This document shows positions 39,212 through 47,037 of a DNA stretch of 64,000 bases, one piece after another. The notes under the pieces are model-generated. The model searched no databases. It had not been told where the DNA came from and saw only the letters and a program-made list of their open reading frames with translations. This DNA is from Virgibacillus sp. NKC19-3 (GTDB lineage: Bacteria > Bacillota > Bacilli > Bacillales > Amphibacillaceae), in assembly GCF_019837165.1 (NCBI RefSeq), contig NZ_JAGYHC010000001.1, forward strand, positions 3,596,001-3,660,000. Reading direction: 5' to 3'. A program made the translations under genes and the position numbers. Numbering within the stretch: the first letter of the stretch is position 1; the number at the start of each line of letters is the position of its first letter.

Positions 39212-39435
39212 GTTCAAAAAGTCGACCAGTTGGAAGCAAGAAGGTCGGGGTGGCGAAGTTTTGAGGAACGAAGCGTATTCCTTTCATACGTAAGTAGCGA
39301 GGGGCATTCCAAGAGGAATCCTCTGTGCTGCCTTGCACTGAGAAATTTCCCTCTTTGAATATGCTTATAGGTGCATTTCTTTTAAATCAAGCCAACGAAG
39401 AGATTCGTAGCTTATCATTTGGTGGCTTTTTGAAC
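39212..39435. repeat. 224-bp MITE-like element with perfect 10-bp inverted termini
   Basis: It is bounded by GTTCAAAAAG (39212-39221) and CTTTTTGAAC (39426-39435). The flanks contain TATA on both sides (AATATAC and CCTATATT), which could be a target duplication. The inside has GGTCGGGGTGGCGAAG, GAGGAACGAAGCGTA and TACGTAAGTAGCGAGG but no open gene. It fills most of the 325-bp gap between ywfO and lipL. Confidence 0.7.
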
Positions 39436-39494
39436 ATCCTATATTATTATATAATAGATAAGCAAATGAAAAAAGGAAATGCAAGGAGTAAATT

Positions 39495-40346
39495 ATGAAA
39501 AACTGGAAAGAAATCATCAGCCATACAACGTTTCGATATCTGGATCATTCAAGTAAACCTACATTCGATCATGAACCCTATACAGCGTTAACTTCTTTTG
39601 CGATTGATGATGCTCTGTCGCTGTCTGTCAGTAACGATAAAACGCCTCCTACCATTCGTTTGTGGGTCCATCCAGATACGATTGTCCTTGGAATACCTGA
39701 CGGACGCCTTCCTTTTATTGAAGACGGCGTAAAACTACTAAATCATCAAGGGTACGATGTCATTGTGCGAAATTCCGGCGGGCTTGCCGTTGCGCTGGAC
39801 AGCGGTGTATTAAATCTTTCACTTATTTTACCAGGAGTGAGGCATATTTCCATCTATGACTGTTATGAGGCGATGGTCAGCTTTGTGAAATATATGCTGC
39901 GGGATGTAACGAATGAGATTGAGGCTTATGAAATTACTGGTTCCTATTGCCCCGGGGATTATGATTTAAGTATTCATGGAAAGAAATTTGCCGGTATCTC
40001 CCAGCGCCGTATTAAAGACGGTGCTGCGATCCAAATTTATTTGGATGTGGAAGGAAACAGTTTCGAGCGAGCTGCTTTAATTCGAGATTTTTATGCCGTT
40101 AGCAAACGAAATGAAACGACAAAATTTGAATTCCCAACCGTAGATCCGAACGTTATGGCATCATTATCAGAGTTATTAGGCGGGCATATGACGGTGAAAG
40201 ACATGAAACACCGCGTCTATCAAGCTTTAGAGGCTTTTAGCGATGAAATTGTTACGATGGATTTTTCGAAAGAGGAGCTTGCGGCATTTGAGCATCGGCT
40301 GGAGCACATGAAAAAGCGAAATGAGCGTATTGCCGAGATGCAATAA
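39495..40346 (+). CDS. lipL: Octanoyl-[GcvH]:protein N-octanoyltransferase LipL
   Basis: LipL moves octanoate from GcvH to E2 subunits in Gram-positive lipoate synthesis. The 283-residue protein has the biotin/lipoate ligase fold with NSGGLAVALDSGVLNLSLIL and the catalytic cysteine in GSYCPGDYDLSIHGKKFAGI, the lysine of which is also conserved. It ends with a charged helix. The ribosome binding site is AAGGAG. Location beside pta matches B. subtilis ywfL. Confidence 0.92.
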   Translation: MKNWKEIISHTTFRYLDHSSKPTFDHEPYTALTSFAIDDALSLSVSNDKTPPTIRLWVHPDTIVLGIPDGRLPFIEDGVKLLNHQGYDVIVRNSGGLAVALDSGVLNLSLILPGVRHISIYDCYEAMVSFVKYMLRDVTNEIEAYEITGSYCPGDYDLSIHGKKFAGISQRRIKDGAAIQIYLDVEGNSFERAALIRDFYAVSKRNETTKFEFPTVDPNVMASLSELLGGHMTVKDMKHRVYQALEAFSDEIVTMDFSKEELAAFEHRLEHMKKRNERIAEMQ

Positions 40347-40407
40347 TTACCCACCCCAATCACGCACACAATACGAAAGGCAAGCGAAAACAATGAAACG
40401 TTAAGAT

Positions 40408-40454
40408 AAGAAGAGGCTGCAGGAAGATTGGATTCTCCCTGCAGCCTCTTCTTA
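40408..40454. terminator. Bidirectional terminator between lipL and pta
   Basis: AAGAAGAGGCTGCAGG pairs perfectly with CCTGCAGCCTCTTCTT around a 14-nt loop between two convergent genes. Confidence 0.92.
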
Positions 40455-40460
40455 CATCCT

Positions 40461-41432
40461 TTAATCCGCCTGTGCTGCTGTTATCAGTGCCAATTTAAAT
40501 ACATCGTCTGCACTGCAGCCGCGTGATAGGTCATTCACTGGTTTGTTCAAGCCCTGTAATACCGGGCCTACTGCTTCGAATCCGCCGAGGCGTTGTGCGA
40601 TTTTATACCCGATATTTCCAGCTTCCAGGCTAGGAAAAATAAACGTATTCGCATCCCCATTCAGCACAGAATCCGGTGCTTTTTTTGCCGCAACATCCGG
40701 GGCAATTGCAGCATCAAATTGAAATTCCCCATCGATCACAAGGGATGGATTTTTTTCCTTGGCAATTTGTAGAGCATCTGTTACCTTTTCCGTCTCCTCT
40801 GATTTGGCCGATCCCTTTGTTGAAAAGCTTAACATGGCAATACGTGGATCCACATCAAATAATTCAGCAGTAACGGCACTCTCTACCGCTATTTCAGCAA
40901 GATCTTGAGCTTCCGGTGTTATATTGATGGCACAATCGGCGAATACATATTTTTCCTCGTCACGAACCATCACAAATACACCGGATGTTTTCTTGATGCC
41001 TTCTTTCGTTTTAATGATTTGCAGCGCCGGCCGAACGGTGTCAGCAGTGGAATGTGTTGCTCCGCTCACCAAGCCGTCTGCCTGATTCATATAGACGAGC
41101 ATCGTACCGAAGTAATTTGCATCAAGCAGCATTTTTCTGGCATCCGCTTCTGTTGCTTTCCCTTTGCGTCTTTCTACAAATGTCTCCACCATTAAATCAA
41201 ATTCCGCGAAATGATTTGGATCCATCATTTTACAAGAAGACACATCGACACCAATCTCTTCCGCTTTTTGTTTTATATTCCCTTTATCTCCGATTAAAAT
41301 CGGGGTTAAAATCCCTGATGCACTAAGTTGGCTGGCTGCAGTCAAAATACGATCATCCAAACCTTCTGGGAACACAATCGATTTATTTTCTGTAGTAACT
41401 TTATCTTTTAATTGATCAAATAATGTATTCAT
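40461..41432 (-). CDS. pta: Phosphate acetyltransferase
   Basis: It interconverts acetyl-CoA and acetyl phosphate in overflow metabolism. The 323-residue protein has VFPEGLDDRILTAA, the signature LVSGATHSTADTVRPALQII and a C-terminus GIKPxxG-type RLGGFEAVGPVLQGLNKPVNDLSRG. The length fits the short Bacillus-type Pta. The ribosome binding site AGGAGG precedes the ATG. It is divergent from hemQ. A CcpA site would be expected, but none was convincing. Confidence 0.94.
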   Translation of the reverse strand: MNTLFDQLKDKVTTENKSIVFPEGLDDRILTAASQLSASGILTPILIGDKGNIKQKAEEIGVDVSSCKMMDPNHFAEFDLMVETFVERRKGKATEADARKMLLDANYFGTMLVYMNQADGLVSGATHSTADTVRPALQIIKTKEGIKKTSGVFVMVRDEEKYVFADCAINITPEAQDLAEIAVESAVTAELFDVDPRIAMLSFSTKGSAKSEETEKVTDALQIAKEKNPSLVIDGEFQFDAAIAPDVAAKKAPDSVLNGDANTFIFPSLEAGNIGYKIAQRLGGFEAVGPVLQGLNKPVNDLSRGCSADDVFKLALITAAQAD

Positions 41433-41546
41433 GTTTTTAAACCTCCTGCTTGTCTATACTTATAATAATATCTAATTTTACACGTGAATGAAAGCAATGC
41501 CCTTTGCGGGAATGGGATTTTTGACAGTCTAATGACAAATTGTTTT

Positions 41547-41575
41547 TTCACAATGGATGAGAAACGTTGTATAAG
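41547..41575 (+). promoter_or_regulatory. Candidate sigma-A promoter of hemQ
   Basis: TTCACA (41547-41552) and TATAAG (41570-41575) are 17 bp apart, about 70 nt upstream of the hemQ start. Each box has one mismatch to consensus. Confidence 0.5.
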
Positions 41576-41644
41576 ATTAGATTCCCCCATTTATGATAAA
41601 CTAATTATTGGAGAAAGATTTATAAATAAAAAGGAGCGATTTTA

Positions 41645-42394
41645 ATGGTTGAAGCAGTAGAGACCATGGATGGCTGGTATAGCCTGCATGATTTGCGTAG
41701 CATAGATTGGAATTCTTGGAAGTTAGCATCCGTTGAAGAACGCAAGGAGGCCATTGATGGCTTTGACAAGCTGCTTGCAAAATGGGAAGCAGTTGAAGAA
41801 GAGAAGAAAGGGAGCCATGTTCTTTATAAGGTCGTAGGACAGAAAGCCGACTTAATTTTCATGTTCCTGCGTCCAACGATGGATGAGTTAACAGACATAG
41901 AAACTGAATTCAATAAATCAAAACTTGCGGAGTTTCTAATCCCAGCACACTCCTATGTATCGGTGGTTGAGCTTGCTAAGTACCGTCCTGCCAAAGATGG
42001 AGTTGATCCGGAGACATTGCCGGAAACGCAAGAACGATTGAAACCAATCCTTCCAAAATGGGAGCATATTTGCTTCTATCCAATGGACAGACGCCGTACT
42101 GGTGATGAAAATTGGTATACCTTGGAGAAAAGCGATCGTGGCAAACTACTTTATGAACACAGTAAAACCGGTCGCAAATATGCCGGGAAGGTGAAACAAA
42201 TTATTACTGGATCCATTGGGTTGGATGACTGGGAATGGGGCGTTACATTATTTGCCCATGATCCACTGCAATTCAAGAAAATCGTTTATGAAATGCGCTT
42301 TGATGAGGTGAGCTCTCGCTACGGTGAGTTTGGAGAATTTTTTGTTGGGAATAAATTGCCACGGGAAGAGATTGCAGATTACTTGAGCGTGTAA
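41645..42394 (+). CDS. hemQ: Coproheme decarboxylase HemQ
   Basis: HemQ performs the final step of coproporphyrin-dependent haem synthesis in Gram-positives, decarboxylating coprohaem to haem b. The 249-residue protein has the chlorite-dismutase-like fold, with the family segment [22 protein letters not shown] holding the tyrosine (in FYPMDRR) and arginines that contact coprohaem. The C-terminus [19 protein letters not shown] is typical. AAGGAG lies upstream. A 21-bp repeat array begins only 10 bp after the stop codon. Confidence 0.94.
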   Translation: MVEAVETMDGWYSLHDLRSIDWNSWKLASVEERKEAIDGFDKLLAKWEAVEEEKKGSHVLYKVVGQKADLIFMFLRPTMDELTDIETEFNKSKLAEFLIPAHSYVSVVELAKYRPAKDGVDPETLPETQERLKPILPKWEHICFYPMDRRRTGDENWYTLEKSDRGKLLYEHSKTGRKYAGKVKQIITGSIGLDDWEWGVTLFAHDPLQFKKIVYEMRFDEVSSRYGEFGEFFVGNKLPREEIADYLSV

Positions 42395-42403
42395 TCCGGA
42401 GCG

Positions 42404-42613
42404 TCTCCCGTTTCAGAGGTGCGCTCTCCCGGTTTGATGTGGGCGTCTCCCGTTTCAGAGGTACGCTCTCCCGGTTTGATGTGGGCGCCTCCCGTTTCAG
42501 AGGTGCGCTCTCCCGATTTGATGTGGGTGTCTCCCGGTTCGGAAGTGCACTCTCCCGTTTTAGAGATGCTCTCTCCCGATTTGAGGCGAGGGTCTCCCGT
42601 TCTATGTTAATTG
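42404..42613. repeat. Tandem array of 10 units, exact 21-bp period (TCTCCCG family)
   Basis: TCTCCCG (once CCTCCCG) begins at 42404, 42425, 42446, 42467, 42488, 42509, 42530, 42551, 42572 and 42593. Units alternate between a TTTCAGAGGT and a GTTTGATGTGG continuation, giving a 42-bp super-repeat in the first part. It starts 10 bp after hemQ and ends about 25 bp before the hairpin at 42639. Confidence 0.92.
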
Positions 42614-42638
42614 AAGGGAAGAACTTCACACTTCTTAT

Positions 42639-42683
42639 AAGGACTTTCTGTATAAATAAATGCAGAAAAGTCCTTTTTTCTTG
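42639..42683 (+). terminator. Terminator downstream of hemQ
   Basis: AAGGACTTTCTG pairs with CAGAAAAGTCCTT around a 16-nt loop, followed by TTTTCTTG. It lies beyond the 21-bp array, so the array would be part of the hemQ transcript. Confidence 0.85.
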
Positions 42684-42712
42684 TCATCATTTTCTAGGCA
42701 TTTGCATAGGTA
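42684..42712 (+). promoter_or_regulatory. Weak candidate sigma-E promoter of gerQ
   Basis: TCATCAT and CATAGGTA are 14 bp apart, roughly the sigma-E layout (TCATATT / CATACAnT). gerQ is sigma-E dependent in B. subtilis. The match is imperfect and the distance to the start is about 135 bp. Confidence 0.25.
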
Positions 42713-42846
42713 TAATTAGTGAGCATTAGCACCAGAGATTCAAGGAGCAATGCGTGCGATGGTTTGATAGAAAGCACATTGCTGTATTCTCACCGGATGC
42801 ACCGAATGCCCTTTTCGTTTATTCATTCTATGAAGGAGGTTTTTTT

Positions 42847-43329
42847 ATGAGTCAAGATGCAAACAATACAAACCCACAATTTCAGAATCCCTATCAGCCA
42901 TATCCGTACTTCTATTATCCTCAAGCGTCACCCGCATACTATCCAGCGTACTATAGGCAGGAATCCATGCAACAACAGCAAGAACAACAGATGCAACAAA
43001 TGCAACAGGCACAACAATCACAGCAAGCTGGCGAAAATGGTATGCTTCCTATGCAGGAGTCCTACATTGAAAACATTTTACGCCTGAATCGAGGAGAGCA
43101 TGCGACGGTCTATATGACATTTGAGAGTAATGATCAGTGGAATGCGCAAGTTTTCAAAGGGATTATTGAAGCGGCAGGAAGAGATCACATCATATTAAGT
43201 GAACCACAAACAGGTAAGCGGTACCTGCTTCTGATGGTCTATCTTGATTATGTCGTATTTGATGATGAAATTAATTATGCCTACCCATATGGCGGAAACG
43301 GCCAGCTGGCGAACTACCAACCCCGATAA
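42847..43329 (+). CDS. gerQ: Spore coat germination protein GerQ
   Basis: GerQ is a coat protein cross-linked by transglutaminase and required for CwlJ placement in spore germination. The 160-residue protein has a low-complexity N-half (YQPYPYFYYPQASPAYYPAY, then a Q-rich run from about residue 38 to 62) and a folded C-half starting ESYIENILRLNRGEHATVYM. The glutamines fit its role as a transglutaminase substrate. The start at 42847 follows GAAGGAGG; the longer frame from 42754 lacks a site. Confidence 0.93.
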   Translation: MSQDANNTNPQFQNPYQPYPYFYYPQASPAYYPAYYRQESMQQQQEQQMQQMQQAQQSQQAGENGMLPMQESYIENILRLNRGEHATVYMTFESNDQWNAQVFKGIIEAAGRDHIILSEPQTGKRYLLLMVYLDYVVFDDEINYAYPYGGNGQLANYQPR

Positions 43330-43335
43330 TAGGAA

Positions 43336-43373
43336 GAAGGATGACACAAAAATGGAACGTGTCATCCTTTTTC
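43336..43373 (+). terminator. Terminator downstream of gerQ
   Basis: AAGGATGACAC pairs with GTGTCATCCTT around AAAAATGGAAC and is followed by TTTC, a few bases after the gerQ stop. Confidence 0.88.
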
Positions 43374-43480
43374 ACAAGAAATGAAATGTGGTTTTCTGAT
43401 TTCTAATGTCTATCCGATAGCTGGTCACTGAACTCCGGAAAGCCTAGGTGAGCATTTTGCTTAGCAGAAAGGGCGGTTAC

Positions 43481-43732
43481 ATGCGACATCCGTATGAAAA
43501 ATTCATTCGCATCGAACTCATTTGCATTACATTTGTCATTTTAGTCGGTGTATTCGCTATCTTTCAAAGTGCTGCACTCGTTATATTGATGTGCTTTTTT
43601 GTCCTTGCCCTCAGCTTATGCTGTGATGCGCTTATCGAATATTATTCACACCGCACCGTACAAGCCGCAAAACAGCTTATTCGCGCCATTATGATCATCT
43701 TATTTACCACTATCCTCTTTTTCCAATTATAG
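43481..43732 (+). CDS. Small membrane protein, unknown
   Basis: An 83-residue protein starting [20 protein letters not shown], with two long hydrophobic segments (residues about 10-45) and a third at the C-terminus ([14 protein letters not shown]). I do not recognise a family. AAGGGCGG precedes the ATG at 43481. Its end overlaps the 3' end of convergent ywdK by 6 bp. Confidence 0.65.
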   Translation: MRHPYEKFIRIELICITFVILVGVFAIFQSAALVILMCFFVLALSLCCDALIEYYSHRTVQAAKQLIRAIMIILFTTILFFQL

Positions 43733-44098
43733 GTTCCTTGCGATAGCCGTTCCAAGTAGAACCCACCCGATTAAAAATGCGACCCCTCCGATGGGGGTAA
43801 TCATAGCAAATGTTTTGATCGCTGTTGTGGAGTAAATATAGAGGCTACCTGAAAACAAAATAATCCCCGCAAAGAACATCCAGCCAGCCCAAACGGCCCC
43901 TCCGCTGGTGATTCTCGCTAAAACGAGACCTGTGATGAGCAGCGCCATTGTGTGAAACATTTGGTAGTTCACAGCTTTATCCCATGTATCCAATGAACTC
44001 GCAGATATCCTTCCCTCTAAACCATGCGCCCCGAAAGCGCCCAGCGCCACAGCTACAAATCCATTTATGGCACCCAGAATGAGAAAAACTTTCATCAT
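43727..44098 (-). CDS. ywdK: YwdK, DUF423 membrane protein
   Basis: A 123-residue four-helix membrane protein with the DUF423 signature [20 protein letters not shown] near the start and [19 protein letters not shown] near the end. Function is unknown; it is widespread. It is next to gerQ and ywdI as in B. subtilis. GGAGTG precedes the start, where two ATG codons are adjacent. Confidence 0.9.
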   Translation of the reverse strand: MMKVFLILGAINGFVAVALGAFGAHGLEGRISASSLDTWDKAVNYQMFHTMALLITGLVLARITSGGAVWAGWMFFAGIILFSGSLYIYSTTAIKTFAMITPIGGVAFLIGWVLLGTAIARNL

Positions 44099-44115
44099 AA
44101 CTAAACACTCCTACA

Positions 44116-44397
44116 CTAAAAATCAAAGATAGAATCTCCATTTGCACCATCATGATCCATCGGCTTTGATTTTATTGTTTTATTTTCGCTTGCTTGTTTG
44201 CCAAGCATTGCTTTCATTTCCTCTGCTGATATCGTCTCTTTCTCTCCTTTAGAAGGAGAAGCTTCCTCTAAAAAAAGATCGCATAATAAACGAACATTTT
44301 CAATATGTTTTGTCATTTTATCCTGATTATCCTGCTCTTGTGCCTGAGTTAATTCATGGATCATTTTCCGAATCACCGTATTATTTCCTACTGCCAC
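44116..44397 (-). CDS. ywdI: YwdI family protein (DUF5327)
   Basis: A 93-residue soluble helical protein starting with GTG: MAVGNNTVIRKMIHELTQAQ. The middle reads HIENVRLLCDLFLEEA and the tail is polar, ending GDSIFDF. This matches the YwdI pattern and gene order ywdK-ywdI. Function is unknown. GGGAGCGA lies upstream. Confidence 0.82.
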   Translation of the reverse strand: MAVGNNTVIRKMIHELTQAQEQDNQDKMTKHIENVRLLCDLFLEEASPSKGEKETISAEEMKAMLGKQASENKTIKSKPMDHDGANGDSIFDF

Positions 44398-44454
44398 TGC
44401 GATCGCTCCCTACTTCGCATTTCTGCCTGCATTATACCATTATTTTCTCTAATG

Positions 44455-44485
44455 TAAAAAGCCTTGGAAACTTCCAAGACTTCCC
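44455..44485 (-). terminator. Terminator downstream of a small gene
   Basis: On the minus strand CTTGGAA and TTCCAAG form a perfect stem followed by GCTTTTTACA, about 40 nt after the stop of the 47-residue frame. Confidence 0.8.
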
Positions 44486-44521
44486 TATGTATAATATATT
44501 TTATCATTACGTCTCTTTACG

Positions 44522-44665
44522 CTATTGCTTTGTATACTCAAGCTTTTTCTCCTGTTCCTCTGTATAACGGCTGTACATCCATCGCAAAAATTCTACTTCA
44601 TTTTCTTGCAATTGCCGATTGAGTTTCTCTGTCGTATCCTCACATACCTCTAAAAAGCTCTTCAT
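44522..44665 (-). CDS. Small conserved-looking protein, 47 residues
   Basis: The frame reads MKSFLEVCEDTTEKLNRQLQ, then ENEVEFLRWMYSRYTEEQEK and KLEYTKQ. It is a charged amphipathic helix pattern and has its own terminator downstream. AAGGGGG lies 12 nt before the ATG, a rather long spacing. I do not recognise the family. It is too short to be sure, but composition and context favour a real gene. Confidence 0.45.
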   Translation of the reverse strand: MKSFLEVCEDTTEKLNRQLQENEVEFLRWMYSRYTEEQEKKLEYTKQ

Positions 44666-44856
44666 AGCGTCTAAGAACCCCCTTAAACTGACGTAATTTG
44701 GATATTTCTAACATTATTATACCGCGATCCGATTGAAGAAGCAATAACAAAAGTGAAATTAATAAGAATTTACAGAAAACAGCAAGGTTAGACAGCAAAA
44801 TTTGCTGGAAGCGACAAACTTCAAGCATTTCTCTTACATTATTAAAGATCATACGA

Positions 44857-44898
44857 ACAAAAGCGGAAAGACCTTCATGTGGCCCTCCCGCTTTTCAT
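44857..44898 (-). terminator. Terminator of the aarF-phasin operon
   Basis: AAAAGCGGGAGGG and the later TCTTTCCGCTTTT pair around ACATGAAGG, immediately after the phasin-like gene's stop. Confidence 0.8.
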
Positions 44899-45200
44899 TA
44901 ATTATCTTCTTCCAGTTTTGCTTCCAGTTCCGTAATTCTAGCTCTTATTTCATTGATATCCTCTTTGGTCGCCAGTCCAAGATCCTTAGCCATCTCTTGG
45001 GTTTGCTCATATTGCTTGGCGCTCCATTCATCTTTTTTCATTTCGCCTTTTTCAATGAAATTATTCATCACTGTCCTTGCCTGCTCCGTTGTTAATTCGT
45101 TTTTTTCAACCAATTCACTGAGCTTGCTTTCCAGTTTTTCCTTCCCACTAACTGCGGCACCAAGTCCCAATAAGAATCCTTTTTTTAATGTATCAGCCAT
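44898..45200 (-). CDS. Phasin-like coiled-coil protein
   Basis: A 100-residue protein with an N-terminal hydrophobic helix (LKKGFLLGLGAAVSGKEKLE), a middle resembling ELTTEQARTVMNNFIEKGE, and a C-terminal coiled coil (DINEIRARITELEAKLEE). This matches the phasin / PHA-granule-associated superfamily often found beside AarF kinases. Whether the organism makes polyhydroxyalkanoate is not known from this window. It follows the AarF gene by 15 bp. Confidence 0.75.
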   Translation of the reverse strand: MADTLKKGFLLGLGAAVSGKEKLESKLSELVEKNELTTEQARTVMNNFIEKGEMKKDEWSAKQYEQTQEMAKDLGLATKEDINEIRARITELEAKLEEDN

Positions 45201-45215
45201 GTGTGGTTCACCCCC

Positions 45216-46859
45216 TCATTTTGCGGATCGAATCATTCGAAAATGTTTAAACAAAAGAATACTTGTTATGATTGTAAATAAAGCGATGAGCACAATTGCG
45301 ATTATGCTGACGCTTGCTAAACTGTAAATACTAGCATATACCTCTAATCCTATTCCTACTACTATCATGATAAAACTAATGGCCTCTAAAAGTAAATAAA
45401 AGTGATGCTTCAGTTGCCTTTGATGTTTCTCTTTATCCCATTGCCTATCCTTTTCTCCACTTTCCAGAAACGATAGCAACGCACCTGGCAAGGATAAAAC
45501 AGGTTGTGCCAAGTCTTTTGCCTTCTGTTTATAGATCGATTCAAAGATGTTTCGCCTACCAAACCACTCTTTAACCTTTGGTTTTGCCCATTCTTCAATA
45601 TCCATGTCCGGGTAAACCGTAAATAATATCCCAACCACAATAGAAACCGCTCGCCCTAAATAGGTATAGTCTGCAGGCAATTGGATGGGTTCTTCTTTGA
45701 CGAAATGCAGGATCTCATCTTTTATTTTTGTCATTGCTTCTACGTCCATGTCCTTGAGAGAGCCGCTTTCATACATTTCTACCGCCTGTTTCAGCGTTTT
45801 TTTAATCTGCTTCTTATCTGCATGTGGCAACAGAAAGTTCATCTCTTCCAGTGACTCGACAACGATATCATAATCATCGATAATAAAACCTTGAACAAGC
45901 ATTTTAAAATTATGCGTATCCTGTTTGCGTAGTTCACCCACCATGCCAAAATCAATAATTGCAATGGTTCCATCCTGCTGTATTAAGATATTGCCGCTAT
46001 GTGGATCCGCATGAAAATTACCCGGATTGAGAAATTGATCAATATAAAAATCAAACAGTGTCTTCGCCGTTTCCTCTGCGCTAATATGATGTTCCTTCAT
46101 AAATTCCAGATCTGTTATTTTTGCCCCATCCATCCATTCCATCACAAGGACTTTATTTGTACTTAAGTCTTCATAATAGGCTGGGATATGTACGGCATCA
46201 AACGCTTGATAGCGTTCCCTGAAATACTTTCCGTATTCCAACTCCTGCTCAAAGTTCAACTCCCGATCCATGACGCGAACGATTTCATGGTAAAGTGCCT
46301 CCATATCCGCTTTTTTACCAAATGACGTGAAAACAGATATGATCCAGAACACCATTCTCAGTGCAATAAAATCTTTTTGGAAAATCTCCTGTACACGATA
46401 CCGCTGCACCTTTACAGCGACTACGCTGCCATCTTTTAATTTCCCCCGATAGACTTCGCCAATCGATGCAGAGGCGATAGAAGATTCATCCATTTCCAGT
46501 AGATGTTCATCAATGGCCGTTCCCCATTCTTCTTCCAAGAGTGATTTAGCATAGTCGAATGTCATCGGTGATACCCGGTCAACTAACCCCGAGAGCTCCT
46601 TAATAAACACATCCGGTAAAATATCCGTCCTTGTCGTTAAAAACTGACCGACCTTTACTAATACACCACCCAGTCTCACTGCTTTCATTCGATATTCTTT
46701 CGCCATATTTACTAATAAATCATTCCATTTTTTTTGCGTTTTGCTATCCCATACACTATAGCGAAAAAGGAAGAAGTAAATTTGAAAAATAAATTTAATA
46801 ACCATCCATACGATGACGGTATAGCGATAGATAAAATTATATTTAAGGGAGCCTTTCAA
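45216..46859 (-). CDS. AarF/UbiB-type atypical kinase
   Basis: About 547 residues. The ABC1/UbiB signature KVGQFLTTRTDILPD (KxGQ) near the start, the A-rich loop SSIASASIGEVYRGKLKDGS, VAVKVQR lysine, HADPHSGNILIQQDG and IIDFGMVGEL are intact. Two membrane helices form the C-terminus. Family members bind ATP and support isoprenoid quinone or lipid metabolism. The start is taken as TTG 46859, 8 nt after GAGG; the alternative GTG at 46868 is inside the ribosome binding site. Confidence 0.88.
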   Translation of the reverse strand: MKGSLKYNFIYRYTVIVWMVIKFIFQIYFFLFRYSVWDSKTQKKWNDLLVNMAKEYRMKAVRLGGVLVKVGQFLTTRTDILPDVFIKELSGLVDRVSPMTFDYAKSLLEEEWGTAIDEHLLEMDESSIASASIGEVYRGKLKDGSVVAVKVQRYRVQEIFQKDFIALRMVFWIISVFTSFGKKADMEALYHEIVRVMDRELNFEQELEYGKYFRERYQAFDAVHIPAYYEDLSTNKVLVMEWMDGAKITDLEFMKEHHISAEETAKTLFDFYIDQFLNPGNFHADPHSGNILIQQDGTIAIIDFGMVGELRKQDTHNFKMLVQGFIIDDYDIVVESLEEMNFLLPHADKKQIKKTLKQAVEMYESGSLKDMDVEAMTKIKDEILHFVKEEPIQLPADYTYLGRAVSIVVGILFTVYPDMDIEEWAKPKVKEWFGRRNIFESIYKQKAKDLAQPVLSLPGALLSFLESGEKDRQWDKEKHQRQLKHHFYLLLEAISFIMIVVGIGLEVYASIYSLASVSIIAIVLIALFTIITSILLFKHFRMIRSAK

Positions 46860-47037
46860 GATTAACACCTCATCTAACTTATACCCGATTGTGTATTAGG
46901 TTAATCCTAGTTTACTACATTCCATTATTCTATGCGAACGGTTCTCGGTTATGTATAATTATTCATTTTATACTGGACATTTGCATATATTCACTTATAA
47001 TAAATAAAGAAGTATTTTATAAGGTGGTACATGTCTG

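Noticed and set aside
41455-41480. PerR/Fur-like box (TTATAATAATAT) between pta and hemQ
   Set aside because: Only about two thirds of the consensus fits in an AT-rich region; not enough to call an operator.
42273-42629. 118-codon minus-strand frame over the hemQ array (repeated TSNRESAPLKRE)
   Set aside because: It runs antisense into hemQ, has no ribosome binding site and owes its openness to the 21-bp period.
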